A stretch of DNA of 64,000 nucleotides from an uncultured Opitutia bacterium (GCA_937136395.1 CAKZOI010000070.1:1-64000), one strand, 5' to 3'. Counted from the first letter of the stretch, positions 27,501-35,933 are shown. The notes: generated from the letters alone by a model not told the origin. Numbers and translations are program-made.

Positions 27501-30319
27501 GCACTGGCGTAATCACTCAAATCGCTTTGCAAAACGGTGCTCTAGTGGGGCCGTTTACTGGTTTGCAAGGCAGTATAAGTATTTTCTTTATTGATATTCC
27601 TTCTGGGCAGGCGAGTTTGGATATACAGTTGCAGGGTGGCTCGGGGAATGCGGATATTTACGTGCAACGTGGCACTGCGCCATCGCTATCCAATTATGAT
27701 CATAGAACGAATGATGGAGGCAGTAATGATGTGCTCACTATTCCCTCTCCTCAAGCAGGTCGTTGGTTCATCTTGCTGTATGCGGATTCTCAGTTCTCTG
27801 GGCTGCAGCTGATCGCGGAATATGAAGCTGCGGTTGTCAATACACATGCCATTCGTCTCACTGGAAATCTTGATTTTGGTGAGATCCGAGTGAATGACCG
27901 TATCTCGCGTGAACTGGTCATTCACAATGACGGCAATGTGCCGCTCACAGTTAGTGGATTACAGCTTTCGAGTGGCTTTTCTGGTAGCTGGTCGGGGGTG
28001 ATTCAACCTGGAGATTCGCGCTCGACGAATATCCAATTTCAACCGATCAGAGAAGGCCTGAATACAGGCTCTGTGATGGTTTTGTCAAACGCGACCAGTG
28101 GGATTTCAACCGCGACTCTACGCGGAGTCGGCATTGCAGATAGTGCGCCTCTTGAATTGGAGAATGGAGTGCCTTTGGCTGGGCTTGATGGCCAAGTCAG
28201 TAGTGAGCGACGTTATCTAATCGAAGTGCCCCCCAATGCTACGCTGCTAACGCTCGAGATTTTCGGTGGTGAAGGTGATACAGATTTATATCTGAGGCAT
28301 GGCGCGCCGCCGACGCTTTCTATTTTCGATTACAGACCCTACCTCTCTGGTAGCGATGAAAGTGTGACAATACAATCTCCTGAGTCTGGAATTTGGTATA
28401 TTCTGCTTCATGGTTATACCGCCTATTCTGGATTAAGTATCCGAGCGACGTATACGCTTGTCGGAGTTAGTGAGGCAGAATTCAGCAATTCTACCAGCAT
28501 CTCGCTCGCCGATTCTGGGGCGGCACAACCATACCCTTCGACCATTAATGTTAGCGGACTTGGTGGTACTGTCGAAAGTGTAAAAGTCGCGCTCAATAAT
28601 ATTTCACATACATACCCGGATGACATCGACGTGCTTTTGGTTGGTCCAAACGGTGAGTCGGTCATCCTTATGTCAGATGCGGGAGGCGGTAATGATTTGG
28701 TGGATGCTACCTTAGGCTTTGACGATGATTCCAATCAGGTACTTGCAGATTCTAGCCAGATTATCTCTGGAGTCTATCGCCCCACCAATTATTATACAGG
28801 AGACATGTTTCCTGGGGTCGTAGTCAACACGCCTGGACTGGCCCTAGACGTCTTTGAGGGGGCGGATCCTAACGGAATTTGGTCCTTGTATGTGTATGAC
28901 GATCTGGGCGGGGATAGTGGTGCAGTTGCGGGTGGTTGGACGCTTTTCATTGAGACTGATGCTGGTGCTGTTTTGCTGCCTAATTTGACCGATGGCTCAG
29001 GGACGCATACACTGACGCCTTCGGAGGCAGTTCGTGGTGAGACTATGGAATTTATGATCGATATTGCCAACACCGGAGGTTCGCCATCGAGTGCCTTTAC
29101 CGTTCGCCTGCAATTATCTACCGACGATTCGTTTACCGCAGCGGATACCACTCTGGTCGACATAAATATGCTGCCGATCAATCCAGGGGAATCTGTTCAG
29201 TTAGATACGACTTTCACCGTTCCAACTGTGCTCATCCCCGGCAGTTATTTCCTAGGTTGGCAGATTGATGCCTTGGATGAAGTATTGGAATCTGATGAAG
29301 GCGACAATTCCTGGTATCGAACCGTTCCGATCAGTATCACAGCTGGTGCGACGCCTGCTGATGACGCTTACGAAGAGAACGATACGATTGATGCGGCCTA
29401 TCTCTTGAATTCGGAGGGGCAATGGCTGTCCGATTTAGATGGTTTTGGTATACAAGCAGATGAAGATTGGTATGCGTTCTACGCCTATGCCGGATCGACC
29501 GTGCAGATTGACTGTGAGTTCGTCCATGCCGATGGTGATATTGATATCGAACTGTTTGATCCATTTGGCATTTCGCTCGATTTTTCTGAATCAACCACCG
29601 ATTTTGAGCAGATTACTATAAGCCTACAGGAGGCGGGCGTATATTATATACGCGTCTATTTTGAAAATGGTGGAAACGTTTACGACCTCCGTTGGCAGCT
29701 TAGCGGTTCTGGATTGGCACCTGCGCCAGTGTTGATTTTGGAAAACCTTCCAGGTGAAAGCTTTCTTGGAAACGAGTTTCTGACTGATTCTCGTTTCTCA
29801 TGGCAGGGTAATTTGGGCAATTGGGCCTATGAACGTTTGTCTGGAAATGTCGGTCGCATCGTGCAAACTTATGACTTCTACTTAAACGATCTGGATATCT
29901 ATCGCGAAGAAACGACCCTGACCTTTAGTTCTACGACCACAGGTAGCTTTGTATCACGTGGATACTATTTGGACGCGCTCGATTATGAGACAAGCGGAAC
30001 TTTTGATTTTCCGTGGTTAGCGGTCTCGGGCCCCCCCACCTGGGAGCCGCAAGGCTGGGTCTATTACGGCTGGCCTTATGCGTATTCGATTGCCGATGGG
30101 CGCTGGTATTTCTTCGATACCTCCAATCGGCAGTGGCGGGTGAATCTCGCCAGTGCGCAGTGGGGCGAGTTGTCCGATGCCACCGGTTGGCATTACTACG
30201 CCTGGCCGTATTCCTACTCGATCGACCAGAGCACCTGGCATTGGTACAATGATGATGTCCAGTGGGTGGTCGATTTGGTCTCCGGTATCTGGGCGCGTCT
30301 GGGTGCGTCGGGGAATTGA
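24551..30319 (+). CDS. Secreted multidomain subtilisin-like serine protease (S8) with W/Y-rich C-terminal module
   Basis: 1922 residues. A membrane signal (MKAKSIVTTIVVGLCLLAGL) and a propeptide precede the S8 domain at about 190-530, with D205 (VGVWDGG), H232 (NHATHVAGTIG), oxyanion N348 (FKAAGND) and S464 (YQGTSMATP). Downstream come three alternating pairs of an anchor/ASH-like domain (GDLDFGNIPVGDS type) and a PPC domain (about 675-1302), a proprotein-convertase P domain (about 1306-1473), a CARDB-like domain (about 1475-1597), another PPC domain (about 1601-1720), a ~100-residue beta unit and the W/Y-rich module from about 1825. All triad residues are present, so it should be active outside the cell, degrading protein or processing surface partners. 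It is expressed from its own promoter. Confidence 0.9.
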   Translation: MKAKSIVTTIVVGLCLLAGLRMLTRSSSVDESPTVQLSSPEVSSFVPDGGDSSATVGQSQASEAFVQQGGGVEPVAAEFTQGGVQSQVPSMSDQSTGASPSPSIADLLEDADMTDPKVRARIVKQVQEKESNDRQLLIDKAKQLGVPLRIEQPDGHIVELIGFQGDEPIYRTTLNLSAAISSGASSVRESPYGLSGSGIKVGVWDGGSARSSHQELVGHTNLRNSGAQFSNHATHVAGTIGASGVRSNAKGMAPGVEIDSYDWNSDLSEMLSVGAAAASGSGTVSISNHSYGIVVGYTYDGSSWRWYGDGTSSSDVEEDFGRYTSLTRDWDAVANQLPYLTIFKAAGNDRNDTPSTGDLVYSPQGNFLFSYSSGSRPGGDGDYRNGYECQAYAAVAKNIITIGAVTDAVSGSNRQASAASMSSFSCWGPTDDGRIKPDLVATGVGVESCVASSDTAYSTYQGTSMATPSAAGSTALLAELYRSEFSVGFMPSSLMKALLIHTADDLGTVGPDYQNGWGLINVRRAADLILAHKASPSSPIIFDESLISSSQTFTHEFDWDGVSPIRATLCWNDPAGATRSQHDSRSPSLVHNLDLKMTAPNGQVFQPYVMPFVGSWTVGSMDSAAINGKNNVDNIEQIYLPTPSQAGRYSVTVSLDGLLTKSQQAFSLILSGGQSSGSDESRILRLSGDLAYGAIQVGAAATRNVLIENLGNSALTVSGISLPTGYSGNWSGVLTPGASQTVPIQFSPTATSSYGGTLRVNTDATSGINSVILSGSGVAANTINTLVNGQSVPGLSGTAQSVRYYQLSVPAGQSILSFEMTGSGDADLYVRFGSLPTVDDWDFRPYSGGSDEAVTVNGPQAGVWYVMVRGYSSYSGLELRAAYEGSSVVSRVIELQGDLDFGNIPVGDSVQRTLIIRNLGTSALFVSGLTLPTGFSGTWAGSIAPGAQQSVAVTFSPVAEQVYLGSVAVLSDQTSGVNTRPVSGTGVITQIALQNGALVGPFTGLQGSISIFFIDIPSGQASLDIQLQGGSGNADIYVQRGTAPSLSNYDHRTNDGGSNDVLTIPSPQAGRWFILLYADSQFSGLQLIAEYEAAVVNTHAIRLTGNLDFGEIRVNDRISRELVIHNDGNVPLTVSGLQLSSGFSGSWSGVIQPGDSRSTNIQFQPIREGLNTGSVMVLSNATSGISTATLRGVGIADSAPLELENGVPLAGLDGQVSSERRYLIEVPPNATLLTLEIFGGEGDTDLYLRHGAPPTLSIFDYRPYLSGSDESVTIQSPESGIWYILLHGYTAYSGLSIRATYTLVGVSEAEFSNSTSISLADSGAAQPYPSTINVSGLGGTVESVKVALNNISHTYPDDIDVLLVGPNGESVILMSDAGGGNDLVDATLGFDDDSNQVLADSSQIISGVYRPTNYYTGDMFPGVVVNTPGLALDVFEGADPNGIWSLYVYDDLGGDSGAVAGGWTLFIETDAGAVLLPNLTDGSGTHTLTPSEAVRGETMEFMIDIANTGGSPSSAFTVRLQLSTDDSFTAADTTLVDINMLPINPGESVQLDTTFTVPTVLIPGSYFLGWQIDALDEVLESDEGDNSWYRTVPISITAGATPADDAYEENDTIDAAYLLNSEGQWLSDLDGFGIQADEDWYAFYAYAGSTVQIDCEFVHADGDIDIELFDPFGISLDFSESTTDFEQITISLQEAGVYYIRVYFENGGNVYDLRWQLSGSGLAPAPVLILENLPGESFLGNEFLTDSRFSWQGNLGNWAYERLSGNVGRIVQTYDFYLNDLDIYREETTLTFSSTTTGSFVSRGYYLDALDYETSGTFDFPWLAVSGPPTWEPQGWVYYGWPYAYSIADGRWYFFDTSNRQWRVNLASAQWGELSDATGWHYYAWPYSYSIDQSTWHWYNDDVQWVVDLVSGIWARLGASGN
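30025..30316 (+). other. W/Y-rich C-terminal module, copy 2
   Basis: Last ~97 residues of the subtilase. It contains two internal repeats of about 35 residues (GWVYYGWPYAYSIADGRWYF and GWHYYAWPYSYSIDQSTWHW), so this copy is a tandem variant. Confidence 0.6.
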
Positions 30320-30370
30320 TCGGTTACGATAGAAGGCGAAACGTCTTCTCGGATAAATAATATAGCAGGT

Positions 30371-30386
30371 AGGCTGTCCCCAGCCT
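30371..30386. repeat. Small hairpin between convergent genes
   Basis: Perfect 6-bp arms AGGCTG and CAGCCT around TCCC, preceded by GT. A T run (ttttttt) lies 17 bases further, too far for a standard terminator. The remaining bases between the subtilase and cyclophilin genes show nothing else. Confidence 0.3.
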
Positions 30387-30473
30387 CCGCGTCATGCTCA
30401 TTTTTTTAGGATGATCATTCGTAGCTTTAAATTTTGGGTGTCCGATTTAACACGTTCCTCCTTTTGCTAGTCT

Positions 30474-31706
30474 TTAAAATTCGTGCTCGGTGATAATTTC
30501 GCCCGACTCGCCCCGGGCGAAGACGCGGGCACCGGGACTGCCATTCTCGAAGAAAAAGACCCAGCCGCCTTCTGGGCCGAATACGTAGAGCCAAGGATAG
30601 AGGGTTTCCGAAGTCCAGAGCCAACGGTTCAGCCCTGCATCCCAAAGATAGAGCCCCGCGCTGGGATCGTCGCCCGGTACGTATAGCCAGCCGTGCAACT
30701 CGTGGTAGACCCAGTCTTCACCAACCGGTTTAAAGCTTTTGAACCAGTCGAACCAGCGCCAGCCGTCTCCAAGTGCCACTGCCGTTTCATACCAAGGTGG
30801 CTGAACGAGAGGCGTGATTTGCAGCGTCCTTTCGGCAAGTTCACTGGTCCCACCTAGAGTCGTGCCCTCGAACTGCACTCGGTAGTCGCCTGGTAGGGCA
30901 TCCCCCGACACTTCAATCCTGAAGATCCCGTCGCTAGCATTGATATTGAAATAAGAGGCACCTCCGTCGGGAAATACGATATTTGAGATCTCGGGAGCTA
31001 AGAATGCTATTGAGGTCAGCGTTACGAAATTGGAGACATTCAATACATTATCGGTCAGCGGCACCTCGTTAAAAGGGGTACCTAGTTGCTGAATCAAATT
31101 ATAGCGTGTCAGCCCAGCAATCGCATCCACCACCGTCATGCCGCCTCCTACGACCTCACCGAAAACGGTGAACCCTCCGTTTTGTCCATCCAGAATCGTT
31201 GCATTATCAGCTAGATTGAAGAACCACTGGCTGGTGGCGCTATTTGGATCATTCCCAGATTTTGCCATCGCGATGGTTCCGCGAAGGTTACTTACATTAG
31301 GTTCGTTGACCACGGGATCATAAGCAGGCACCTCACTTACTAGAGCTTGCTCACCGGTAAGGTCGAAGAAATAACCGCCCCCTTGGATCACAAATGGACT
31401 GTTATCTTGTTTCAGCGCGCTGCGATGAAAGAAAGAATTCTGATAGAGTCCTCCCTCCGCATAGCGCAGAAAATTGGCGACCGTGGCCGGGGCGGTTCCA
31501 GGAGTGAGCTCCACCGGTATGTCCCCGAGACTGGTCTGAAACACCACCACTGGTGGCAGGTTAAAAAGATCATCTGCAGGGATCTCAAGCGCCTCGCCTG
31601 GTTCGAGTGTGAGAGGCTCGGTCTCGGCGAGGAGCGGTAAGGTAAGGCCAGAAGACAGAATAGTGAAGAATCGGGCAATGCGTTGTAATCTTAAGTGAAG
31701 CGACAT
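30474..31706 (-). CDS. Exported cyclophilin-type peptidyl-prolyl isomerase with W/Y-rich C-terminal module
   Basis: 410 residues with a signal peptide (LTLPLLAETEP at the cleavage region). The cyclophilin domain spans about 50-240: FQTSLGDIPVELTPGTAP, NSFFHRSALKQDNSPFVIQG with the catalytic Arg, RGTIAMAKSGNDPNSATSQW and GGFTVFGEVVGGG. It should catalyse proline isomerisation outside the cytoplasm. A short beta domain follows and the last ~95 residues are the aromatic module (GDGWRWFDWFKSF, WVYHELHGWLYVPG, RWLWTSETLYPWLYVFG). It converges with the subtilase gene and diverges from the CAP gene. Confidence 0.88.
   Translation of the reverse strand: MSLHLRLQRIARFFTILSSGLTLPLLAETEPLTLEPGEALEIPADDLFNLPPVVVFQTSLGDIPVELTPGTAPATVANFLRYAEGGLYQNSFFHRSALKQDNSPFVIQGGGYFFDLTGEQALVSEVPAYDPVVNEPNVSNLRGTIAMAKSGNDPNSATSQWFFNLADNATILDGQNGGFTVFGEVVGGGMTVVDAIAGLTRYNLIQQLGTPFNEVPLTDNVLNVSNFVTLTSIAFLAPEISNIVFPDGGASYFNINASDGIFRIEVSGDALPGDYRVQFEGTTLGGTSELAERTLQITPLVQPPWYETAVALGDGWRWFDWFKSFKPVGEDWVYHELHGWLYVPGDDPSAGLYLWDAGLNRWLWTSETLYPWLYVFGPEGGWVFFFENGSPGARVFARGESGEIITEHEF
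30490..30780 (-). other. W/Y-rich C-terminal module, copy 3
   Basis: C-terminal end of the cyclophilin. It is one of the two most canonical copies: GDGWRWFDWFKSF, then ELHGWLYVPG, LWDAGLNRWLWTSE and YPWLYVFGPEGGWVFFF. Confidence 0.7.
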
Positions 31707-31813
31707 GCTTTCCTTGTCTAGCTAAGCGTTGCTGAGGTGCCAGAAAAAACAATTCGGCCGAGTGCTCAATCCGGATTAGCGGAAGCCAAATTCTAAGCGC
31801 TGTGGCTTTCCTA

Positions 31814-31841
31814 TTGTCATTTTAAGCAGCAGGCATATAGA
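31814..31841 (+). promoter_or_regulatory. Sigma70-type promoter of the CAP-domain gene
   Basis: TTGTCA (31814-31819), a 16-base spacer and TATAGA (31836-31841) lie just before the ATG at 31849. The -35 hexamer and spacer are identical to those of the subtilase promoter. Confidence 0.5.
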
Positions 31842-31848
31842 TTCGCAT

Positions 31849-33171
31849 ATGATATACCGAAATCGTCATTCAGTTTTGGGGCGCATCTTCTTTTTGTCTG
31901 TAGTACTTACGACTGCGAGTAATATAGACGCACAGGATCGTGTTGAGGTGGGGTTGGCTTATCGGGCTGAAAATAGCAGCGCTTCCGTATTTCGATCTGA
32001 AGCGTCAGTTGGACTTGTGGCAACTCAAGCGCAGGATCTGGTTTTTTACGATCATGGTAATCCGACGGATTTTGAGCAATTGATGTTGGAGCTGGTTAAT
32101 CGGGCTAGAAATGATCCGGGTGTTGAAGCGGCACGACTGGGGATTGGCTTAAACGACGGCCTGATTGCATGAACCATTGTAAACACTCCTAAACCGCCGT
32201 TAGCTCCCAATCTATTTTTGACTGCTTCGGCGCGTTCGCATACGGCATGGATGCTTTCGGATGACATGTTTTCACACACTGGCGAGGCGGGGTCCTCGCC
32301 TTCAGATAGAATGTTGCACGCGGGTTACGATATTTTGTCTGGAAGCTGGAGGACTGGTGAGAATATCGCTTGGTCGGGCAGCACGGGTGCGATCGATCTG
32401 GAGCAATTAACTCAAGAGATGCACGACGGCCTTTTTATAAGCTCCGAGCACCGAATTAATATTTGCGATGAGACATATGAGGAGATCGGTATCGGTATCG
32501 ACGCGGGGCTCTTTTTTGAGGAGGGGACTAATTGGAATGCTGCGATGGCTACTCAGAACTTCGCTCTTAGCAGTGTAACGCCCGGGCCGTTTGTTACTGG
32601 AGTCGTCTACGATGATACGAATGAAAACGATCTCTACGACCTTGGTGAGGGGGTGTCGGGTGTGGTCGTTACGGTCTCCGGCAGTAGTTACTATGGGCAG
32701 AGTGGCATTTCAGGTGGGTATGCTGTTCCCCTAACCAGTTATTCGGCGACGGCGGAGGTGACTTTTACTGGGAATGGTTGGGTGGAGCATCGAACTGTCT
32801 CGCTTGAACCGAATACAAGTCTGAAGGTTGATTTAGTCCTTGGGGCGGCGGTTTCTTGGTATGATGGGGCGTCCGTGCTCGGTGGTGGTTGGGTTTGGTT
32901 GAATTGGTTCGGTGCTTTTAACTTGACGAATGAACCTTGGATTTTTCACGAGGATCATGGCTGGCTGTACCCATTTGCTGAAGGTTCCGATGGGATTTTC
33001 TTCTGGGAAGGTGAAATGAACTCAATCATCTGGACCTCCGAAGTCGTGTATCCCTCGATTTACCGCTTCTCTGACGGCAAATGGCTGTTCTACCAGAAGG
33101 GATCGAAGAATCCGCGTTGGTTCGTCGATTTGCTGACGGGAGTATGGGAGCAGTGGTACTTTCAAGAATGA
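31849..33171 (+). pseudogene. CAP-domain (SCP/PR1) exported protein interrupted by an in-frame TGA, with W/Y-rich module
   Basis: One frame runs from the ATG at 31849 to the TAA-type stop at 33171, broken only by TGA at 32170-32172. Before the stop: signal peptide (SVVLTTASNIDAQ) and the start of the CAP fold (LMLELVNRARNDPGVEAARLG). After it: PKPPLAPNLFLTASARSHTA, DDMFSHTGEAGSSPSDRM and GENIAWSG, the core CAP helices with their histidine and glutamate, then a CnaB/SdrD-like beta domain (GVVYDDTNENDLYDLGEG) and the module (GGGWVWLNWFGAF, HEDHGWLYPFAEG). The stop sits where relatives commonly have GTI, so a single GGA to TGA change would explain it. The second part could restart at a TTG (32218) but without a signal peptide. 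Confidence 0.8.
32851..33150 (+). other. W/Y-rich C-terminal module, copy 4
   Basis: C-terminal end of the interrupted CAP protein. Canonical copy: GGGWVWLNWFGAFN, FHEDHGWLYPFAEG, IFFWEGEMNSIIWTSE, VYPSIYRFSDGKWLFYQKGS and PRWFVDLLTGVWEQW. Confidence 0.7.
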
Positions 33172-33235
33172 AAAGTATTGTTACCGCCGGGGGGTGGCTG
33201 TCGCTTGGTGGATTGTAAATTATCCTAGATACGGG

Positions 33236-33261
33236 AGTCAGAATACTGACTGCTTTTTTTA
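33236..33261 (+). terminator. Rho-independent terminator after the CAP gene
   Basis: AGTCAG and CTGACT pair around AATA and are followed by GCTTTTTTT. A wider ATCCTA/TAGGAT pair encloses the structure. It lies between the CAP gene and the converging methyltransferase-like gene. Confidence 0.65.
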
Positions 33262-33319
33262 GGATTATTGGCTGTGCTCCGATTTCGTAAAAATTCAATT
33301 CTTGAGAGTTAGTTTTTGG

Positions 33320-34279
33320 CTAATCGAAGAGTTGTGCGTAGCCCCATGTTTTAAGGACATCGATCATGAAGTCGTAAAGCCCGCATCCACGCTTTTCTCG
33401 TAGTTTCGAATCTTTTGCCACCCTCAAGGCCTCTTCCTGCATATCGCATTTTGAATAAGTAATTGCTCGGCAGAGGTCGAGCAGACGTGGGTCACGATCA
33501 TTCAGCCTTACGGTTTGCCCGCTCCACACAAAAGTTTCTTCGATCAGATCGGGGGTGAAGTCCGCAAGACTTTGGATGGCCGCGACTGTTTGAGGCTCGA
33601 AGTGCCGCCTACTGCGAAAGACCACCATGCAGGAGTTGGGGACGGTGTATTCATAACTGAACGCATTGCGGGCAAGGTAGGCGAAGGTCTGGAGAAACGC
33701 GTCGGTCGGCCAAAGATAGTCTTGGTGGGCGACAAGCCCGCGACCAGGTAAAAGGTGAGGCATGAACTCGCGGAAAACATTCACGCCGATTTCACATGTT
33801 TTCACCGCATCGTTTATTATCAACTCGATAGGTTGTTGGGTCCACTTCTGTGTGGTGAGGTCGGATTCATATACTTCGAGATAGTCGATATAATCGGCGC
33901 ACAATTGCTTATAGTAATCAGTAAAGGATTTCCCGATCTCCAGTCGCCCTGCGTGCTCTGTATTTTGGACCCATGCCTCGCAGTAATCGTCCCAGCGAAA
34001 TAGGTCGTAAACATGGGCGCATCCCTTCAATTTGATGAAGTCTTTGTTCTGTTTGAGCCCGGCACCGTAGGCTCTAGTTAAAGAGCCTAGCCATGGGCCC
34101 CATTCGACGATCGCGCCGCGTCCGCTGAAGACCTTGTGCCCATACCACTGGCACCATGCGCGCTCTTCCGGAGTGGTGGCCCCGATTTCGGGCGAGGTCG
34201 AAATATAGTCCCTAAACTCTGTGTGATCCAGTGAATCAGGCTGAGGTTGTCGTGAAAATGCAGAGAAAATATGGCTCAT
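33320..34279 (-). CDS. Class I SAM-dependent methyltransferase-like protein
   Basis: 319 residues. The stretch GRGAIVEWGPWLGSLTRAYGAGL followed by GCAHVYDLFRWDDYCE is the motif I/motif II arrangement of TylF-like and Methyltransf_24-type enzymes, where E and the glycines hold S-adenosylmethionine and the D of VYDLF binds its ribose. The C-terminal half is unrecognised. Relatives sit in polysaccharide loci next to sulfotransferases and glycosyltransferases, as here: an Stf0 sulfotransferase gene diverges 118 bases away. A sugar-modifying O-methyltransferase is a reasonable guess; substrate unknown. Confidence 0.5.
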   Translation of the reverse strand: MSHIFSAFSRQPQPDSLDHTEFRDYISTSPEIGATTPEERAWCQWYGHKVFSGRGAIVEWGPWLGSLTRAYGAGLKQNKDFIKLKGCAHVYDLFRWDDYCEAWVQNTEHAGRLEIGKSFTDYYKQLCADYIDYLEVYESDLTTQKWTQQPIELIINDAVKTCEIGVNVFREFMPHLLPGRGLVAHQDYLWPTDAFLQTFAYLARNAFSYEYTVPNSCMVVFRSRRHFEPQTVAAIQSLADFTPDLIEETFVWSGQTVRLNDRDPRLLDLCRAITYSKCDMQEEALRVAKDSKLREKRGCGLYDFMIDVLKTWGYAQLFD

Positions 34280-34397
34280 GGCTAAAATTGGCTTTCAGCT
34301 GAAGAGCTGTTTCCAGTTGAGGATAATACTGTATTAGCTTCTCGATTGAAATATTTGTTTCGATTTTAGGCCCAGATTCTTTGTATTCCAAGGAAAC

Positions 34398-35933
34398 ATG
34401 GATTACGGCACAACAAGAAGGAACACGATCCTAATCGCTGCGACGCACCGATCAGGTAGTTATTTGGCCTGCGATTGGTTGTCGCAGTTGGGCGGGATTC
34501 CCTTTGCTGAAGAGTATTTTAATTTTGAGCTTTTAGCCGCACGGCAGGAGTTGCGGCTTTCAGATGATCTACCGAGATTGGAAGTTCTGGAACGTATGAT
34601 AGCTCATCAAAGGGCCACTGCGGGGATTTTTGCTGTGAAAGCCATGTGGCCTGCATTTGAGAGTCTGTTCACAAAGATGGCGGCAAAGTTAACGATGCCA
34701 GTGGTGGATCCCTTAGCGTGGGCAATGGAGATTTTGGGAGACGTTCAGGTTTTATTTGTGCGCCGCCGAGATAAAGCAAAACAGGCGGTGTCTTTTGAGA
34801 AGGCGAAGCAGCAGGCAGTCTGGCGCAGCGAGAAACGTGATGCTTGTTTGGATGCTACCTTGGTATACAATTACCCGCGCATTTTGGATTGTTGGAAACA
34901 GATCCATCAAGATGAAGCTGCATGGTTGGCATTTTTAAATGAGCGGCACATCCCTTACTTTGAGATTTGGTATGAGGATATGGTGCAGGATCCGATGGGA
35001 GTCATCGGCGGTGCACTTCGTTCTCTTGGAATAGAACCTAATGAGAGTGTGACACTCCGCAGCCAGTATCAGAAGTTGAGTGGCGGTATAAATGCTGAGT
35101 GGCTGGAGCGTTTTCTGCGGCGGCACGTAGGCGCATTACCAATGGCCGATCAAGCTAATTCAGTTTTAGGGGCTCCTCTCCTTCGACGTGAGTGCGCGCC
35201 TTCAGTCCCGCTGGTTAATGTGAGATGTCTGAATGCAGGGCCTATTCAAATGCCTCCGGATTCGGCGTATGTTGTTAACTGTGAATTATCCAATCAAGGA
35301 TACGGTGAATGGTTGCCCGCCATAAGCCCAGTCGGGGAGGCTAACTATTGGGTAGAGCTGAGGGGGGAGGCGGAAGGCTTCAGCGGGAAACAGGCAGTCC
35401 TATGGCGTACGGAGTTGGAGGAGTTGCCTGGGCCGGGAGAGGTCGCTTCAGTTCCCTTAAGGCTAGGGCCTTCAATGGTATTTGATGACTTTTATTGCCA
35501 CTTGTTTTTTGGTTACCCCGGTGGTGAGTTTGAATGTGGAAAACGCATTCAAGTGAAAATCAAATTGGACGAGAAGTGGGACTTTCTGCGTCGTGTCTTT
35601 GGTGAATTATCTACTTCCGAGATGAGTAGTTGGGTCCGTGTGCCTGCATTGGGTGACATCTGGACCGATTCGTTTCCATTTATCTACCAGCGTGAGCATG
35701 GTTGGCTCTATGTAGATACGGTAAACTCGAGTCCTGGTATTTTTTGTTCGACTGATTTTGAGCTAGCTTATTTTGCCCTCCATCTTAACGCGCCGAGTAT
35801 TTATTTCGTGTGGATTGATCAAGAACCGCAAAGGCTGGAGTTCCTGGGGACGCGTGATGGTCGACGGGAATTTCGGAACCCCGAAACGGGTCAGAAGTTG
35901 ACTTTTGCGTTAAGTGCGCGGCCGAAAAGTTGA
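34398..35933 (+). CDS. Stf0-family sulfotransferase fused to a W/Y-rich C-terminal module
   Basis: 511 residues; an AAGGAA ribosome site precedes the ATG. Residues 1-250 follow the Stf0 (trehalose 2-sulfotransferase) pattern: LIAATHRSGSYLACDWL, the 5'-PAPS phosphosulfate loop; PFAEEYFNFELL; AVKAMWPAFESLF; and VLFVRRRDKAKQAVSFEKAKQ, the 3'-phosphate loop. A central beta domain (about 275-395) resembles the glycan-binding C-domains of Wzt proteins (VVNCELSNQGYGEWLPA). The end (about 408-500) carries the HGWLY-type module (YQREHGWLYVDTVNSSPGIF). There is no signal peptide, so the protein is expected in the cytoplasm where PAPS is made, which makes the module's presence unusual. Confidence 0.8.
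   Translation: MDYGTTRRNTILIAATHRSGSYLACDWLSQLGGIPFAEEYFNFELLAARQELRLSDDLPRLEVLERMIAHQRATAGIFAVKAMWPAFESLFTKMAAKLTMPVVDPLAWAMEILGDVQVLFVRRRDKAKQAVSFEKAKQQAVWRSEKRDACLDATLVYNYPRILDCWKQIHQDEAAWLAFLNERHIPYFEIWYEDMVQDPMGVIGGALRSLGIEPNESVTLRSQYQKLSGGINAEWLERFLRRHVGALPMADQANSVLGAPLLRRECAPSVPLVNVRCLNAGPIQMPPDSAYVVNCELSNQGYGEWLPAISPVGEANYWVELRGEAEGFSGKQAVLWRTELEELPGPGEVASVPLRLGPSMVFDDFYCHLFFGYPGGEFECGKRIQVKIKLDEKWDFLRRVFGELSTSEMSSWVRVPALGDIWTDSFPFIYQREHGWLYVDTVNSSPGIFCSTDFELAYFALHLNAPSIYFVWIDQEPQRLEFLGTRDGRREFRNPETGQKLTFALSARPKS
35620..35910 (+). other. W/Y-rich module, copy 5 (on a sulfotransferase)
   Basis: Encodes the end of the Stf0-type sulfotransferase. The diagnostic core REHGWLYVDT and the following LAYFALHLNAPSIYFVW keep the spacing of the canonical copies but with fewer tryptophans. 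Confidence 0.55.

Noticed and set aside
26578-28455. Tandem DNA repeats in the subtilase gene
   Set aside because: The three units are repeated protein domains with diverged nucleotide sequence, not recent DNA repeats.
30017-30241. Minus-strand frame opposite the subtilase end
   Set aside because: Its openness follows from the W/Y-rich codons of the coding strand; the composition is proline/isoleucine-rich with no motif.
32170-32172. TGA as a selenocysteine codon in the CAP gene
   Set aside because: No hairpin of SECIS type was noticed after it, the family has no Cys/Sec at this place, and no selenocysteine genes were seen; a nonsense change is simpler.
33026-33298. Minus-strand frame over the CAP gene end
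   Set aside because: It covers the CAP module and the terminator hairpin, so it is a shadow.
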